64,000 nt of DNA from Maribacter spongiicola. Its GTDB lineage: Bacteria > Bacteroidota > Bacteroidia > Flavobacteriales > Flavobacteriaceae. Positions within the stretch are counted from its first letter, which is position 1, and each line of letters starts with the position of its first letter. The DNA lies in the NCBI RefSeq assembly GCF_004364165.1, contig NZ_SOAY01000010.1, positions 62,001-126,000 on the forward strand, given 5' to 3'. This document shows, piece by piece, positions 16,674 to 24,715 of this stretch. The notes beneath the pieces were generated by a model. That model did no database searches. It worked only from the letters and a program-made list of their open reading frames with translations, and was not told where the DNA came from. The position numbers were made by a program, and so were the translations under genes.

Positions 16674-16701
16674 ACAAGAATTGAGCAGTTCACAACAATA
16701 G

Positions 16702-16733
16702 TTTTATAAAACTAGTTCTTCGTTATATCTTTA
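16702..16733 (+). promoter_or_regulatory. Promoter of small RNA 1
   Basis: TTTT-N20-TATCTTTA, near the Bacteroidota consensus. The upstream block TTCACAACAA is shared with the second promoter. Confidence 0.6.
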
Positions 16734-16739
16734 CAGTGT

Positions 16740-16854
16740 TATTAAGTTTGAGTGTTGACCCAAATCTTCACATTACCTACAAGTTTCCCCAGCTTAAAAC
16801 CCAAATTTTAAGTGTACCTACTTTAAAGAACAGCCCCTATTTTAGGGGCTTTTT
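16740..16854 (+). ncRNA. Small RNA 1 of a tandem paralogous pair
   Basis: About 115 bases, start estimated from the -7 box. A first hairpin has the loop CCCAAA (stem GTG-TT-GA / TC-TT-CAC). It is followed by TTACCTACAAG; then comes a second hairpin CTTAAAA-CCCAAA-TTTTAAG (16793-16812), ACCTAC again, and a strong terminator AGCCCCT-ATTTT-AGGGGCT with a T run. No convincing reading frame; a 60-codon frame overlapping it is not conserved in the second copy. No function known. It could belong to an existing Rfam family such as Flavo-1 or 6S-Flavo, which I cannot check. Confidence 0.75.
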
Positions 16855-17032
16855 CGTTGTTTTAGCTTTTTTACTTCAATTATTATTTTTTATTTTAAGA
16901 AAATCCCATAAATTTTAAAAATCAAAATGCTATTCATTTACACTTCAGAAAAAGGAAATAATTTACATTTTTTTTGTGATGTCTTTTTTACAAAATTAGA
17001 CTTATTCAGGATAAAAATATCAACAAACAACA

Positions 17033-17050
17033 TGTAATCCTTTTCTTACA
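17033..17050 (+). promoter_or_regulatory. Palindromic operator candidate, small RNA 2
   Basis: Same 18-mer as at 16656-16673, also 53 bases before the -7 box. The sequence between the two loci (16860-17030) is AT-rich with no other feature. Confidence 0.65.
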
Positions 17051-17078
17051 TGTTAAAAATAGCACTTCACAACAAAAG

Positions 17079-17110
17079 TTAGTGTAAACTACCAATCGGT
17101 TATACCTTTA
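17079..17110 (+). promoter_or_regulatory. Promoter of small RNA 2
   Basis: TTAG-N20-TACCTTTA, with the block TTCACAACAA just upstream as in the first copy. Confidence 0.65.
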
Positions 17111-17116
17111 CACTGT

Positions 17117-17234
17117 TGTTAAGATTAAGTGTTGATTCCCAAATCTTCAGTTTACCTACAAGTTCCCCCGCTTAATGACCCAAACATTAAGCATTACCTA
17201 CAATAAAAAAAGCTCCTAATTAGGGGCTTTTTTT
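17117..17234 (+). ncRNA. Small RNA 2 of a tandem paralogous pair
   Basis: Paralogue of the RNA at 16740-16854. The second hairpin is GCTTAATG-ACCCAAA-CATTAAGC (17170-17192): its stem differs from the first copy at paired positions while the loop is kept, so compensatory change supports a folded RNA. The TTACCTACAAG linker and C-run are also kept. It ends with the terminator AGCTCCTAAT-TAGGGGCT and a T run. The same stem-loop can also serve the convergent MFS gene. Confidence 0.75.
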
Positions 17235-17254
17235 ATGAACTATAACTACCTTCT

Positions 17255-18517
17255 TTAACTCTCATGCTCGTCGACATCTTTCTGTAAATCGAGCTTTCTA
17301 AACTTAGGTGAAACAATTGCCGTAAGTCCCACTGTTAATAAAGTCATGGTGCCGCCAAAAACAACAGCGGTTACCGTACCCATAAATTTTGCTGTTACTC
17401 CGCTTTCAAATGCACCAAGTTCATTTGATGAACCCACAAACATTGAATTTACAGAAGCTACTCGCCCACGCATGTTATCGGGAGTCTTTAATTGTAATAT
17501 CGTTTGTCTTATAATCATTGACACCCCGTCTACCGCTCCGCTTAAAAACAACGCGATAACAGACAGCCAGAAATAGGCTGATAAACCGAATACGATCATA
17601 CAAACCCCAAAACCGAATACGGCGAGTAATAATTTTTTACCTGCATTTTTATGAAGCGGAAATCTAGTAGATCCCAACATGGTTAACGCAGCACCAACTG
17701 CTGGTGCAGCTCTTAATACGCCGAAGCCTTCCGATCCTACATGCAATATATCTTGAGCAAAAATGGGCAACAATGCTACTGCTCCACCAAAAAGTACAGC
17801 AATCATATCTAGGGTCAATGCACCTAAAACTGCCCTGGTTTTAAAAACGAATGTCAACCCTTCTTTTAAACTCTGAAAAACTGGTTCCCCAATTTTAGGA
17901 TTAAGAATTGGTTTTTTAGAAATGTTGAAAAGTGCGGTCAATGCCAATAAGGAAAATCCGAAAATGACACACATAGACCAATGTACGCCTATAAGACTAA
18001 TAGAGAATCCTGCTAATGCGGGACCTAATACAGATGCCATTTGCCAGGTAGTACTACTCCAAGTAGCAGCATTGGGGTATATTTTTTTTGGAACTATTAA
18101 AGCTATTAATGAAAATATGGTGGGACCTAGAAATGCTCGAACCAATCCGCCACAGAATACCAAGGCGTAAATTCCGTAAAGAATGACTTTGGTTTCATAG
18201 GATTCTAAAATAGAAGGCAGACTTAACATAAACAGACCGAAGCTAATGACCGAAAAGCCAAAAATACACTTCATTAATAGATTTCGCTTTTCTTTTTGAT
18301 CCACAATATGCCCTGCAAAAAGTGCCATACCTACTGCAGGTATTACCTCCATCAAACCAATGATACCTAATGATAATGGGTCTTTCGTCATTGAATACAC
18401 TTGCCACTCTATAACAATAAATTGCATAGACCAAGCAAAAACCATGGCAAAACGAACTAGAAGAAAAATATTGAATTCCTTAAATCTTAAGGCAGCATAG
18501 GGGTCATTAACGCTCAT
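17255..18517 (-). CDS. MFS transporter
   Basis: 420 residues, about 12 membrane helices. The loop after helix 2 contains the MFS-type charged stretch (GHIVDQKEKRNLL), and the start (LLVRFAMVFAWSMQFIVIEWQVYSMTKDPLSLG) resembles the EntS/DHA3 exporter group. Substrate unknown, probably efflux. It is convergent with small RNA 2 and shares its terminator region. Confidence 0.87.
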   Translation of the reverse strand: MSVNDPYAALRFKEFNIFLLVRFAMVFAWSMQFIVIEWQVYSMTKDPLSLGIIGLMEVIPAVGMALFAGHIVDQKEKRNLLMKCIFGFSVISFGLFMLSLPSILESYETKVILYGIYALVFCGGLVRAFLGPTIFSLIALIVPKKIYPNAATWSSTTWQMASVLGPALAGFSISLIGVHWSMCVIFGFSLLALTALFNISKKPILNPKIGEPVFQSLKEGLTFVFKTRAVLGALTLDMIAVLFGGAVALLPIFAQDILHVGSEGFGVLRAAPAVGAALTMLGSTRFPLHKNAGKKLLLAVFGFGVCMIVFGLSAYFWLSVIALFLSGAVDGVSMIIRQTILQLKTPDNMRGRVASVNSMFVGSSNELGAFESGVTAKFMGTVTAVVFGGTMTLLTVGLTAIVSPKFRKLDLQKDVDEHES

Positions 18518-18621
18518 AGTTCAATCGCTAAATAGAGTCCAAAGATATTTAATAAATTAAAGAGCAGTAAGCGATTGAGTGACTAATTAATCGATGGAAG
18601 TAATAAGAATTTTATTGCATG

Positions 18622-18996
18622 CTATTCAATGCCTAATTCTCCGAAATAGGAATCTAACTCTAACTTAAACAATGTACCATTTATTAAATCTCCTACCTCA
18701 ATGGCTTCTTGATAGCTTACAGCAAATGTTACTTGGTGAGCGGGAGTGTTCAATAATAATGACCGACACGTTTCTTTCGTTTTACAATCTCCACAAAGAT
18801 TACCCTTACCGTTTTTTACAGTATCTGCAATACATTTAGAAAAATGACGTAATTCGCTTTGGTTTAGCAATAGTCCGATATCCCTGAAAATCACCTGTAC
18901 TTTATTGGATTGACTAGGTTTATCTTTTTTCCATTGGAAGGCTATTCCAAAATCATTCTGGTAAATAGGATGTATATCGTTCATAAGAATCTTCAT
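18622..18996 (-). CDS. Conserved cytoplasmic protein with four cysteines, DUF6686-like
   Basis: 124 residues from the ATG at 18994-18996; an upstream in-frame extension (to 19095) overlaps the end of the broken VOC gene and looks non-coding. The centre contains a Cys cluster (KCIADTVKNGKGNLCGDCKTKETC) that could bind zinc, then TPAHQVTFAVSYQEAIEVGDLINGTLFKLELDSYF. The latter pattern reminds me of DUF6686, but I am not certain. Function unknown. Confidence 0.65.
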   Translation of the reverse strand: MKILMNDIHPIYQNDFGIAFQWKKDKPSQSNKVQVIFRDIGLLLNQSELRHFSKCIADTVKNGKGNLCGDCKTKETCRSLLLNTPAHQVTFAVSYQEAIEVGDLINGTLFKLELDSYFGELGIE

Positions 18997-19046
18997 ATTT
19001 AGTATAAATATATAGATCTTATTTAGAACAATTATAAATAGTATTG

Positions 19047-19425
19047 TTAAATCGTAATTTCTATTTGATTCCCTTCGGGGTCTAGAATGACACATTCGTA
19101 GTAGCCATAGCCCGTAGTTCTAGGCTCACCGGCAATTGTGAATCCGTTTTCTCTCAACTTTTCAGTCAAAAAATCTACTTGTTCTTTTGATCCTACGGAC
19201 ATGGCAAAATGTATGAATCCGGTATTTATTTCATTATCTGTAGTTGCAGTAATACTTATGCATAAGTTCTAATCTTGCACCATCAGTAAAACTTAAAAAG
19301 TAAGAGGTAAATTCTTTCCTATGGTTATGATATTTTTCTCCTGCTACGGCATTAAAATACGTTTCATAAAATGCACGCATTGCCTCTAAATCTGAGACCC
19401 AAATAGCGATATGCTCTATTCTCAT
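19047..19425 (-). pseudogene. VOC (glyoxalase-like) protein, frameshifted
   Basis: The first 56 residues (MRIEHIAIWVSDLEAMRAFY ... RLELMHK) are a VOC-family N-terminal half with metal ligands His5 and Glu in LELMH. The frame is then lost at about 19254-19260. The other half continues in another frame: [19 protein letters not shown] ... [18 protein letters not shown], including the expected second His and final Glu. One extra A after ATGCATAA would restore a single 126-residue protein. The start overlaps the recJ stop (ATGA), so the pair is an operon. Confidence 0.8.
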
Positions 19426-21110
19426 TTAATGTCCTTTAGCTTCAATTGCAAACTCACATTACCCTGCCATTCATTTTCATCAATAGAGAAAACGGCGCTA
19501 AAAGGTTTTCTACCGGTTACCAATGAAAGTTTATCGCCCATATTAAAGCCGATACCATCAATTCTATGACTGTCTTGCTGAACTACAGAAACTTTTAAAT
19601 GTGCTTCTTCTTTACCTACACCTTTTGCGTAACCAGTATCCTTTAAATCTTCAGCCATAAATATTGGCGACATATTACCAGGACCAAAAGGGGCGAACTG
19701 CTTTAGAATTCGCATTAACTTAGGTGTGATATCTTTCAATTCAATTACAGCATCAACAGTAATTTCAGGTATCAACATCTGTGGATCTATACTCTCTTTC
19801 ACCACTTTCTCAAACTGATGCTTGAAATTATTATACTGCTCTTCTAGCAAGGTTAATCCTGCGGCATATTTGTGCCCGCCAAACTGCTCAATATAATCTG
19901 CACAACCTTCTAGGGCATTATACACATCAAAGCCTCTGACCGATCGAGCCGATGCCGCCAACTTATCACCACTTTTAGTAAAAACCAAGGTGGGTCTATA
20001 ATAGGTTTCCGTCAATCTTGATGCAACTATGCCAATAACTCCTTTATGCCAAGTATCTTTATAAACTACAGAAGTAAAACCTTCTTCCTCCTGATTCTCT
20101 TGAATTTGCCCTAGTGCCTCAATCGTAATTTCTTGATCCAGTCCTCTTCTATCTGTATTGAATTTTTCAATTTCAGCAGCAAATTGTATGGCTTGATCTA
20201 TATTGGTTTCCGTCAATAAGTTTACTGCATATTGACCGTGTTTCATTCTACCAGCTGCATTAATTCTAGGGGCAATGATGAAAACCACGTCTGTAATGGT
20301 AAGCTCTTTTTTATTGATTTGATCGATAATAGCTTTAAAACCGATTCTGGGTTGCTGATTGATAACCTGCAAGCCATAAAAAGCCAGTATGCGATTCTCC
20401 CCAGTTATCGGTACAATATCCGCTCCTATTGCAGTTGCCACTAAATCAAGGTAATAGATAACATCGTCAATAGTCTCTCCTCTACGGGAACCTAATGCCT
20501 GAATCAATTTAAAACCGACTCCGCAGCCACATAACTCATCATAGGGATATGAACAATCTTCTCTTTTTGGGTCTAAAACCGCAATTGCACTTGGTAATAT
20601 TGTACCAGGTCTATGGTGGTCACAAATGATAAAATCGATTCCCTTTTCTTTTGCGTAAGCAACCTTATCGATTGCCTTCACTCCGCAATCCAACGCAACG
20701 ATCAATGTAAATCCGTTATCCTCGGCAAAATCGATTCCCTTGAACGACACTCCGTAACCTTCATCATACCGATCGGGAATATAGGTTGCCACATTCGGGT
20801 AATAACTCAACAGGTACGATGACATTAAAGCAACAGCCGTAGTACCATCTACATCATAATCGCCATACACCAAAATATTCTCTCCGTTGGCAATGGCTTC
20901 CTCAATCCTGTTTACGGCAATATCCATGTCCTTCATAAGAAAAGGATCATGCAAATCTTCTAACTGCGGACGAAAAAAACCCTTCGCCTCTTCATATGTA
21001 GAAATTCCTCTTTGCAACAATAGCTGCGCCACCAAATCATCGACCTTTAACGCTTTGGCTAAAGCATCAATATCTTCTTGTTTCGGTTTTGGTTTAATTG
21101 TCCAGCGCAT
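19422..21110 (-). CDS. recJ: Single-stranded-DNA-specific exonuclease RecJ
   Basis: 562 residues, usual length. The DHH domain motifs are visible: VYGDYDVDGTTA, ALDCGVKAID, ICDHHRPG and DLVATAIGADIVP, followed by the DHHA1 region SARSVRGFDVYNALEGCADYIEQFGGHKYAAGLTL and the OB-fold end. Degrades single-stranded DNA 5' to 3' in recombination and mismatch repair. It overlaps the downstream VOC gene by four bases. Confidence 0.95.
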   Translation of the reverse strand: MRWTIKPKPKQEDIDALAKALKVDDLVAQLLLQRGISTYEEAKGFFRPQLEDLHDPFLMKDMDIAVNRIEEAIANGENILVYGDYDVDGTTAVALMSSYLLSYYPNVATYIPDRYDEGYGVSFKGIDFAEDNGFTLIVALDCGVKAIDKVAYAKEKGIDFIICDHHRPGTILPSAIAVLDPKREDCSYPYDELCGCGVGFKLIQALGSRRGETIDDVIYYLDLVATAIGADIVPITGENRILAFYGLQVINQQPRIGFKAIIDQINKKELTITDVVFIIAPRINAAGRMKHGQYAVNLLTETNIDQAIQFAAEIEKFNTDRRGLDQEITIEALGQIQENQEEEGFTSVVYKDTWHKGVIGIVASRLTETYYRPTLVFTKSGDKLAASARSVRGFDVYNALEGCADYIEQFGGHKYAAGLTLLEEQYNNFKHQFEKVVKESIDPQMLIPEITVDAVIELKDITPKLMRILKQFAPFGPGNMSPIFMAEDLKDTGYAKGVGKEEAHLKVSVVQQDSHRIDGIGFNMGDKLSLVTGRKPFSAVFSIDENEWQGNVSLQLKLKDIK

Positions 21111-21145
21111 TTTTTCAAATTAAAGTATAAGTTCAAATTGCTCAG

Positions 21146-21205
21146 TTGGCAGTTCTCAGTAACAGTTGGCAGTATCAGTTGGCAGTATCAGTTGTCAGTG
21201 TTCAG
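21146..21205. repeat. CAGTTGG-type short tandem repeat
   Basis: Runs of 6-7 base units (CAGTTGG, CAGTTCT, CAGTAA, CAGTAT, CAGTTGT), a degenerate member of the heptamer class, upstream of recJ. Confidence 0.7.
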
Positions 21206-21219
21206 AGTATAATCGATAT

Positions 21220-21308
21220 CGTCTTTGCGAGGCACGAAGCAATCTCTCACTTAAGTGTACCAAACAAACAGATTGCTTCTTCCGATTGCTATCGGAATCG
21301 CAATGACG
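21220..21308. repeat. Imperfect palindromic dispersed element
   Basis: Begins CGTCTTTGCGAGGCACGAAG and ends GGAATCGCAATGACG; inner arms AAGCAATCT and AGATTGCTT pair, and the right arm holds TTCCGATTGCTATCGGAA. This is the CGTCATTGCGAGG-type repeat common in Bacteroidota. Fragments of its right arm recur at 22056-22100 and at the ends of the UDG duplication. Confidence 0.75.
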
Positions 21309-21310
21309 TT

Positions 21311-21739
21311 TTATTTTTTGTGAAAAACAGTCTTAATATCTAGCTCGGCAAATTGTCTGAACATCTCCATTACTCCGCAATATTTTTCAATAGATAGGTC
21401 TACTGCTCTTTGTAATTTTTTCTCGGCTAAATTTGCGCCATGAAAATGATATTCTATAACTACTTTGTCATAAAACTTAGGATGCTCATCTGTTAAGTTT
21501 GCGATTGTTTCTATATGAAATTCATCAACCTCTAATTTCATCTTCTTAATCAATGCAGCAACATCTAAACCTGAACAACCAGCTAATGAGGACAACATTA
21601 ATGCTTTTGGTCTTAAACCGCTACCATCACCACCGTCTTCTTTTGCAATATCTATTCGTAAAGAATGCCCTGATGGATTATTACTTTCAAAGGACATGTT
21701 GCCCAACCACTTTGTGCTAATATGATTTGTTGTACTCAT
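21311..21739 (-). CDS. OsmC family protein
   Basis: 142 residues with the OsmC/Ohr fold pattern: the N-terminal strands, PKALMLSSLAGCSGLDVAALIKKMKLEVDEF (first redox Cys in AGCSG) and VDLSIEKYCGVMEMF (second Cys). Both catalytic cysteines are present, so peroxide reduction is possible. It follows the YhfA-type subgroup in length. Single gene; upstream lies the 84-base heptamer array. Confidence 0.9.
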   Translation of the reverse strand: MSTTNHISTKWLGNMSFESNNPSGHSLRIDIAKEDGGDGSGLRPKALMLSSLAGCSGLDVAALIKKMKLEVDEFHIETIANLTDEHPKFYDKVVIEYHFHGANLAEKKLQRAVDLSIEKYCGVMEMFRQFAELDIKTVFHKK

Positions 21740-21798
21740 AGTTTTATGTTTTTTGTAGACTACAAAAATACAACAATATAGGGTGGTTTTTCTAGGTG

Positions 21799-21882
21799 TT
21801 AGGAGTTAGGAGTTAGGAGTTAGGAGTTAGGAGTTAGGAGTTAGGAGTTAGGAGTTAGGAGTTAGGAGTTAGGAGTTAGGAG
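21799..21882. repeat. Twelve perfect copies of TTAGGAG
   Basis: 84 bases of uninterrupted 7-base units, likely variable in copy number. The remaining part of the 366-base gap (21740-22105) holds only the right-arm fragment of the palindromic element near its end and a TGCCTGCCAGCCGG stretch. Confidence 0.95.
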
Positions 21883-22055
21883 AAATTAAAAATTGCGAAT
21901 TGAAAGTGCAAGACTGAGCAATTATTTGAAAACTTATTTTCTCTTTGACACTACTGTCAGTTAGATTGATTTTTAAATCAATATTTTCATTGACTTAAAA
22001 AATGCCTGCCAGCCGGTTAGGAGGGTATCGAAAACATTTGGAACACCTACTTAAA

Positions 22056-22100
22056 ACAAACAGATTACTTCTTCCGACAGCTATCGGAATCGCAATGACG
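22056..22100. repeat. Right-arm fragment of the palindromic element
   Basis: CAAACAGATTACTTCTTCCG followed by ACAGCTATCGGAATCGCAATGACG, nearly the same as 21266-21308. It lies at the left boundary of the UDG tandem duplication. Confidence 0.75.
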
Positions 22101-22105
22101 AATAA

Positions 22106-22678
22106 CTAATTCAAAACCTTAGCAACCAATTCCTGCAGTTCCCCAACTACCTCTTCTTCGAACCACGGATTCTTGCTTCGCCAAAAATGATTTACTGGCG
22201 ATGGGTGTGGCAAAAGAAAATATTTTGGCAGGTATTCTTTGTAGTGCAAAACGTTTTCGGTCAGGTTCTTTTTTGCTTGTTTCCCTAAATATTGGTCTTG
22301 TGAATATTTACCGATAAGCAGAATAAGCTTTACGTTTTTGAATTCTTCCCATACTTGCGAATGCCACAATGGGGCACATTCTTTTCTGGGTGGTAAATCG
22401 CCAGTCTTTCCCTTACCAGGATAACAAAACCCCATGGGCAATACTGCAAAATTATCAGGGTTGTAAAAGACATCCTCATTTACACCCAGCCATTCTCTAA
22501 GTTTTTTACCACTTGGATCATCCCAAGCCTTATTTTCAACATGTGCTTTTCTGCCTGGTGCCTGACTTACCAATATAATTTTAGAATTGTTAGTACCCGC
22601 AACAATTGGTCGTGGTTCTAATGGCAAATGTGCCTTACAAACCTCGCAACCTCTTATTTCAGCTAATAATTCTTGCAT
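22106..22678 (-). CDS. Uracil-DNA glycosylase family protein, Fe-S type (copy 1)
   Basis: 190 residues. Four cysteines at 11, 14, 85 and 101 have the spacing of the 4Fe-4S family 4 glycosylases. Motif A region SQAPGRKAHVENKAWDDPSG (39-58) and the HPSPVN motif (158-163) of the UDG superfamily are present, though motif A differs from classic GExPG. Likely a base-excision repair enzyme; the exact substrate is not certain. It is nearly identical to the next gene; differences are mostly conservative, and both copies are intact. Confidence 0.85.
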   Translation of the reverse strand: MQELLAEIRGCEVCKAHLPLEPRPIVAGTNNSKIILVSQAPGRKAHVENKAWDDPSGKKLREWLGVNEDVFYNPDNFAVLPMGFCYPGKGKTGDLPPRKECAPLWHSQVWEEFKNVKLILLIGKYSQDQYLGKQAKKNLTENVLHYKEYLPKYFLLPHPSPVNHFWRSKNPWFEEEVVGELQELVAKVLN

Positions 22679-22740
22679 GGCGTAATTGATGTATAATTTA
22701 TGCCTCTAACGATTACAAAAAGGGACGCAATGACGAATAA

Positions 22741-23313
22741 CTACTTCAAAATCTTAGCCACTAATCCCTGCAGCTCCCCAACGACATCTTCTTCGAACCA
22801 CGGATTCTTACTTCTCCAAAAACGATTTACTGGCGATGGGTGAGGAAGAAGAAAATATTTTGGTAGATATTCTTTGTAATGCAAAACGTTTTCGGTCAGG
22901 TTCTTTTTTGCTTGTTTACCTAGATATTGGTCTTGTGAATATTTACCGATAAGCAGTATAAGCTTTACGTTTTTAAATTCTTCCCATACTTGCGAATGCC
23001 ACAATGGGGCGCATTCTTTTCTAGGTGGTAAGTCGCCTGTTTTGCCTTTACCAGGATAACAGAATCCCATGGGCAATACCGCAAAATTATCAGGGTTGTA
23101 AAAGACTTCCTCATTTACACCCAGCCATTCGCGAAGTTTTTTACCACTGGGGTCGTCCCAAGCTTTGTTTTCTACATGGGCTTTTCTACCTGGTGCCTGA
23201 CTTACCAATATAATTTTAGAATTAATAGTACCTGCAACAATAGGTCTGGGCTCTAAAGGCAAGTGCGCCTTACAAACCGTACAACCTCTTATTTCTGCTA
23301 ATAATTCTTGCAT
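22741..23313 (-). CDS. Uracil-DNA glycosylase family protein, Fe-S type (copy 2)
   Basis: 190 residues, same motifs and same four cysteines as copy 1. It differs at about ten positions, among them E12T, N30I, D69E, H164R and the last residues. Neither copy has a stop, frameshift or lost motif. On the minus strand this copy comes first; both have their own start with about 60 bases between, so either one transcript or two are possible. Confidence 0.85.
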   Translation of the reverse strand: MQELLAEIRGCTVCKAHLPLEPRPIVAGTINSKIILVSQAPGRKAHVENKAWDDPSGKKLREWLGVNEEVFYNPDNFAVLPMGFCYPGKGKTGDLPPRKECAPLWHSQVWEEFKNVKLILLIGKYSQDQYLGKQAKKNLTENVLHYKEYLPKYFLLPHPSPVNRFWRSKNPWFEEDVVGELQGLVAKILK

Positions 23314-23364
23314 GGTTGATATCTAATTTATCCCAATACCATTAGAAATTAATGACGAATAGTT

Positions 23365-23709
23365 CTAAAGCAACTTTAATGCTTCTCCTTCAAATGACAA
23401 ACCTTCAAAACCCGTTTCTATAAAGTTTCTAATATTCTGATGCGAAGTGCCTTTTAAGTCAAGCAAAACCTCATCAAAATAGTACTGACCAAAACAAGCC
23501 AACGTTTCTTCTTTTGAAAGTCCTTCTTTAATAGCAAATGAGAATAGCTTACAAGACCCGGAATTTTGACCAACTTCATTACTTACATTACCGTTAGTAT
23601 ATGCCGTTGGTGTAAAACTATATTTAGAATCAATCGCAACCATGGTGTCAGAAAAATTTATTTCTTTCGGTGTGGTCTTCAGTTTATTCTTGAACTCTGC
23701 TAATGTCAT
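23365..23709 (-). CDS. HopJ type III effector-family protein
   Basis: 114 residues matching the HopJ family throughout: FSDTMVAIDSKYSFTPTAYTNGNVSNEVGQNSGSCKLFSFA, then EETLACFGQYYFDEVL and SHQNIRNFIETGFEGL. Despite the name, the family is widespread in free-living bacteria without type III secretion and its function is unknown. No signal peptide. Same strand as the UDG copies, 51 bases upstream of them. Confidence 0.9.
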   Translation of the reverse strand: MTLAEFKNKLKTTPKEINFSDTMVAIDSKYSFTPTAYTNGNVSNEVGQNSGSCKLFSFAIKEGLSKEETLACFGQYYFDEVLLDLKGTSHQNIRNFIETGFEGLSFEGEALKLL

Positions 23710-23743
23710 CGTTACTGGTTTTGGACTTAAATATGGTTATTTC

Positions 23744-24712
23744 TTAAATATTGATATTCAAATATAACGAAACCCTATTTTTTACTTCTACTTTACCTTT
23801 ATTCAAATTTTGAGATATAGGCAACATACTAGAAATGCCTAATGCGTACCTATTATAATTAGCTTCTACACCAAAACGGGCAAAATACACTTCGCCACCT
23901 GTATCTGGCACAGTAAGACTAAACTCTTGATTTTTTTCAAAAATCTCTCCTCCCAAACCTATTTGCGGTGTAAGCGACACTGACGGAGAAAGGTAATAAG
24001 TCTTATAAGTGTTCAACGCCACATTCCATTGATTACCGAACAAGTAGTTTTTGCTATTCTCTGTCTTTATGGTATAATTCAATAAGGCAGATAAACCCCA
24101 ATTTCTATGGGTGATCCCATAATTCGCCGCTAAAATATAATCCCAACTGCCAGTACCTAATTGAAAACTTGGGTTGACACTGCCTTCAATATTCGCAGCA
24201 TCAAAACTACCGGTGGGCATTTTTACACCACCACCAATTTGTAAGGCGTGTTGTGGTTTAATGGAAATTACACTATCAGGGGTTTGGCGCAGTACATTGT
24301 AATATGCCAAAACTGTGGCATCTCCAATACCATTTATAGTCTGCTCTGTATTATCGGCAAATGTTCTGTTATGCGAATGATACGGAAGCAAGGCATTTAC
24401 CAAAAAGCGATTTCCGATAGGAAATTTTCCCCACGCCTGTACGGTGTTAAAGTTTTCATTTATCCATGGGGAATTATCAAAAATACCATCGCGAGAACGG
24501 TACTTCTGACCAATATATCTAAGCCCTACAAAGTTATTATTCAATCCGGTTCCAAAACCCATACTTCCTCCATTGCCACCACACCCACAGGTATCGCAGA
24601 AATATTCATATGCGGTATTTTTCCAGATACACTCGGTTGTTTCTTCTGGAAAATCGTTTGCTTGGGCAGTAAAAAATCCGCCAAGCATCAATATTATTAT
24701 AATCTTGTTCAT
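23744..24712 (-). CDS. Outer-membrane beta-barrel protein of the MbnP/MbnH cluster
   Basis: 322 residues with a signal peptide (to about QAND, 16-20). A Cys-rich stretch follows (YEYFCDTCGCGGNGGSMG), a candidate metal site at the barrel entrance. The rest is a run of amphipathic strands ending in aromatic residues (NRVSLYLNINI), typical of an outer-membrane barrel. It starts three bases after the stop of the upstream MbnH-like peroxidase (24716), so it is cotranscribed. A role in copper or redox-metal handling is inferred from context. Confidence 0.75.
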   Translation of the reverse strand: MNKIIIILMLGGFFTAQANDFPEETTECIWKNTAYEYFCDTCGCGGNGGSMGFGTGLNNNFVGLRYIGQKYRSRDGIFDNSPWINENFNTVQAWGKFPIGNRFLVNALLPYHSHNRTFADNTEQTINGIGDATVLAYYNVLRQTPDSVISIKPQHALQIGGGVKMPTGSFDAANIEGSVNPSFQLGTGSWDYILAANYGITHRNWGLSALLNYTIKTENSKNYLFGNQWNVALNTYKTYYLSPSVSLTPQIGLGGEIFEKNQEFSLTVPDTGGEVYFARFGVEANYNRYALGISSMLPISQNLNKGKVEVKNRVSLYLNINI

Positions 24713-24715
24713 ATT

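Larger units (their letters stand above)
22091..23313 (-). repeat. Tandem duplication, 635-bp unit
   Basis: Two direct copies of a unit containing a complete UDG-like gene. Both copies start with CGCAATGACGAATAACTA (22091 and 22726), the tail of the palindromic element. A similar AATGACGAATA stretch occurs again at 23351. Confidence 0.9.

Noticed and set aside
16736..16918. 60-codon frame over small RNA 1
   Set aside because: It spans the terminator and is not kept in the paralogous unit at 17117-17234.
16740..17234. 6S RNA
   Set aside because: The folds seen are two small hairpins plus a terminator, not one long helix with a central bubble; not excluded without a model search.
21799..21882. 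CRISPR array
   Set aside because: Uninterrupted 7-base units without spacers; no cas gene nearby.
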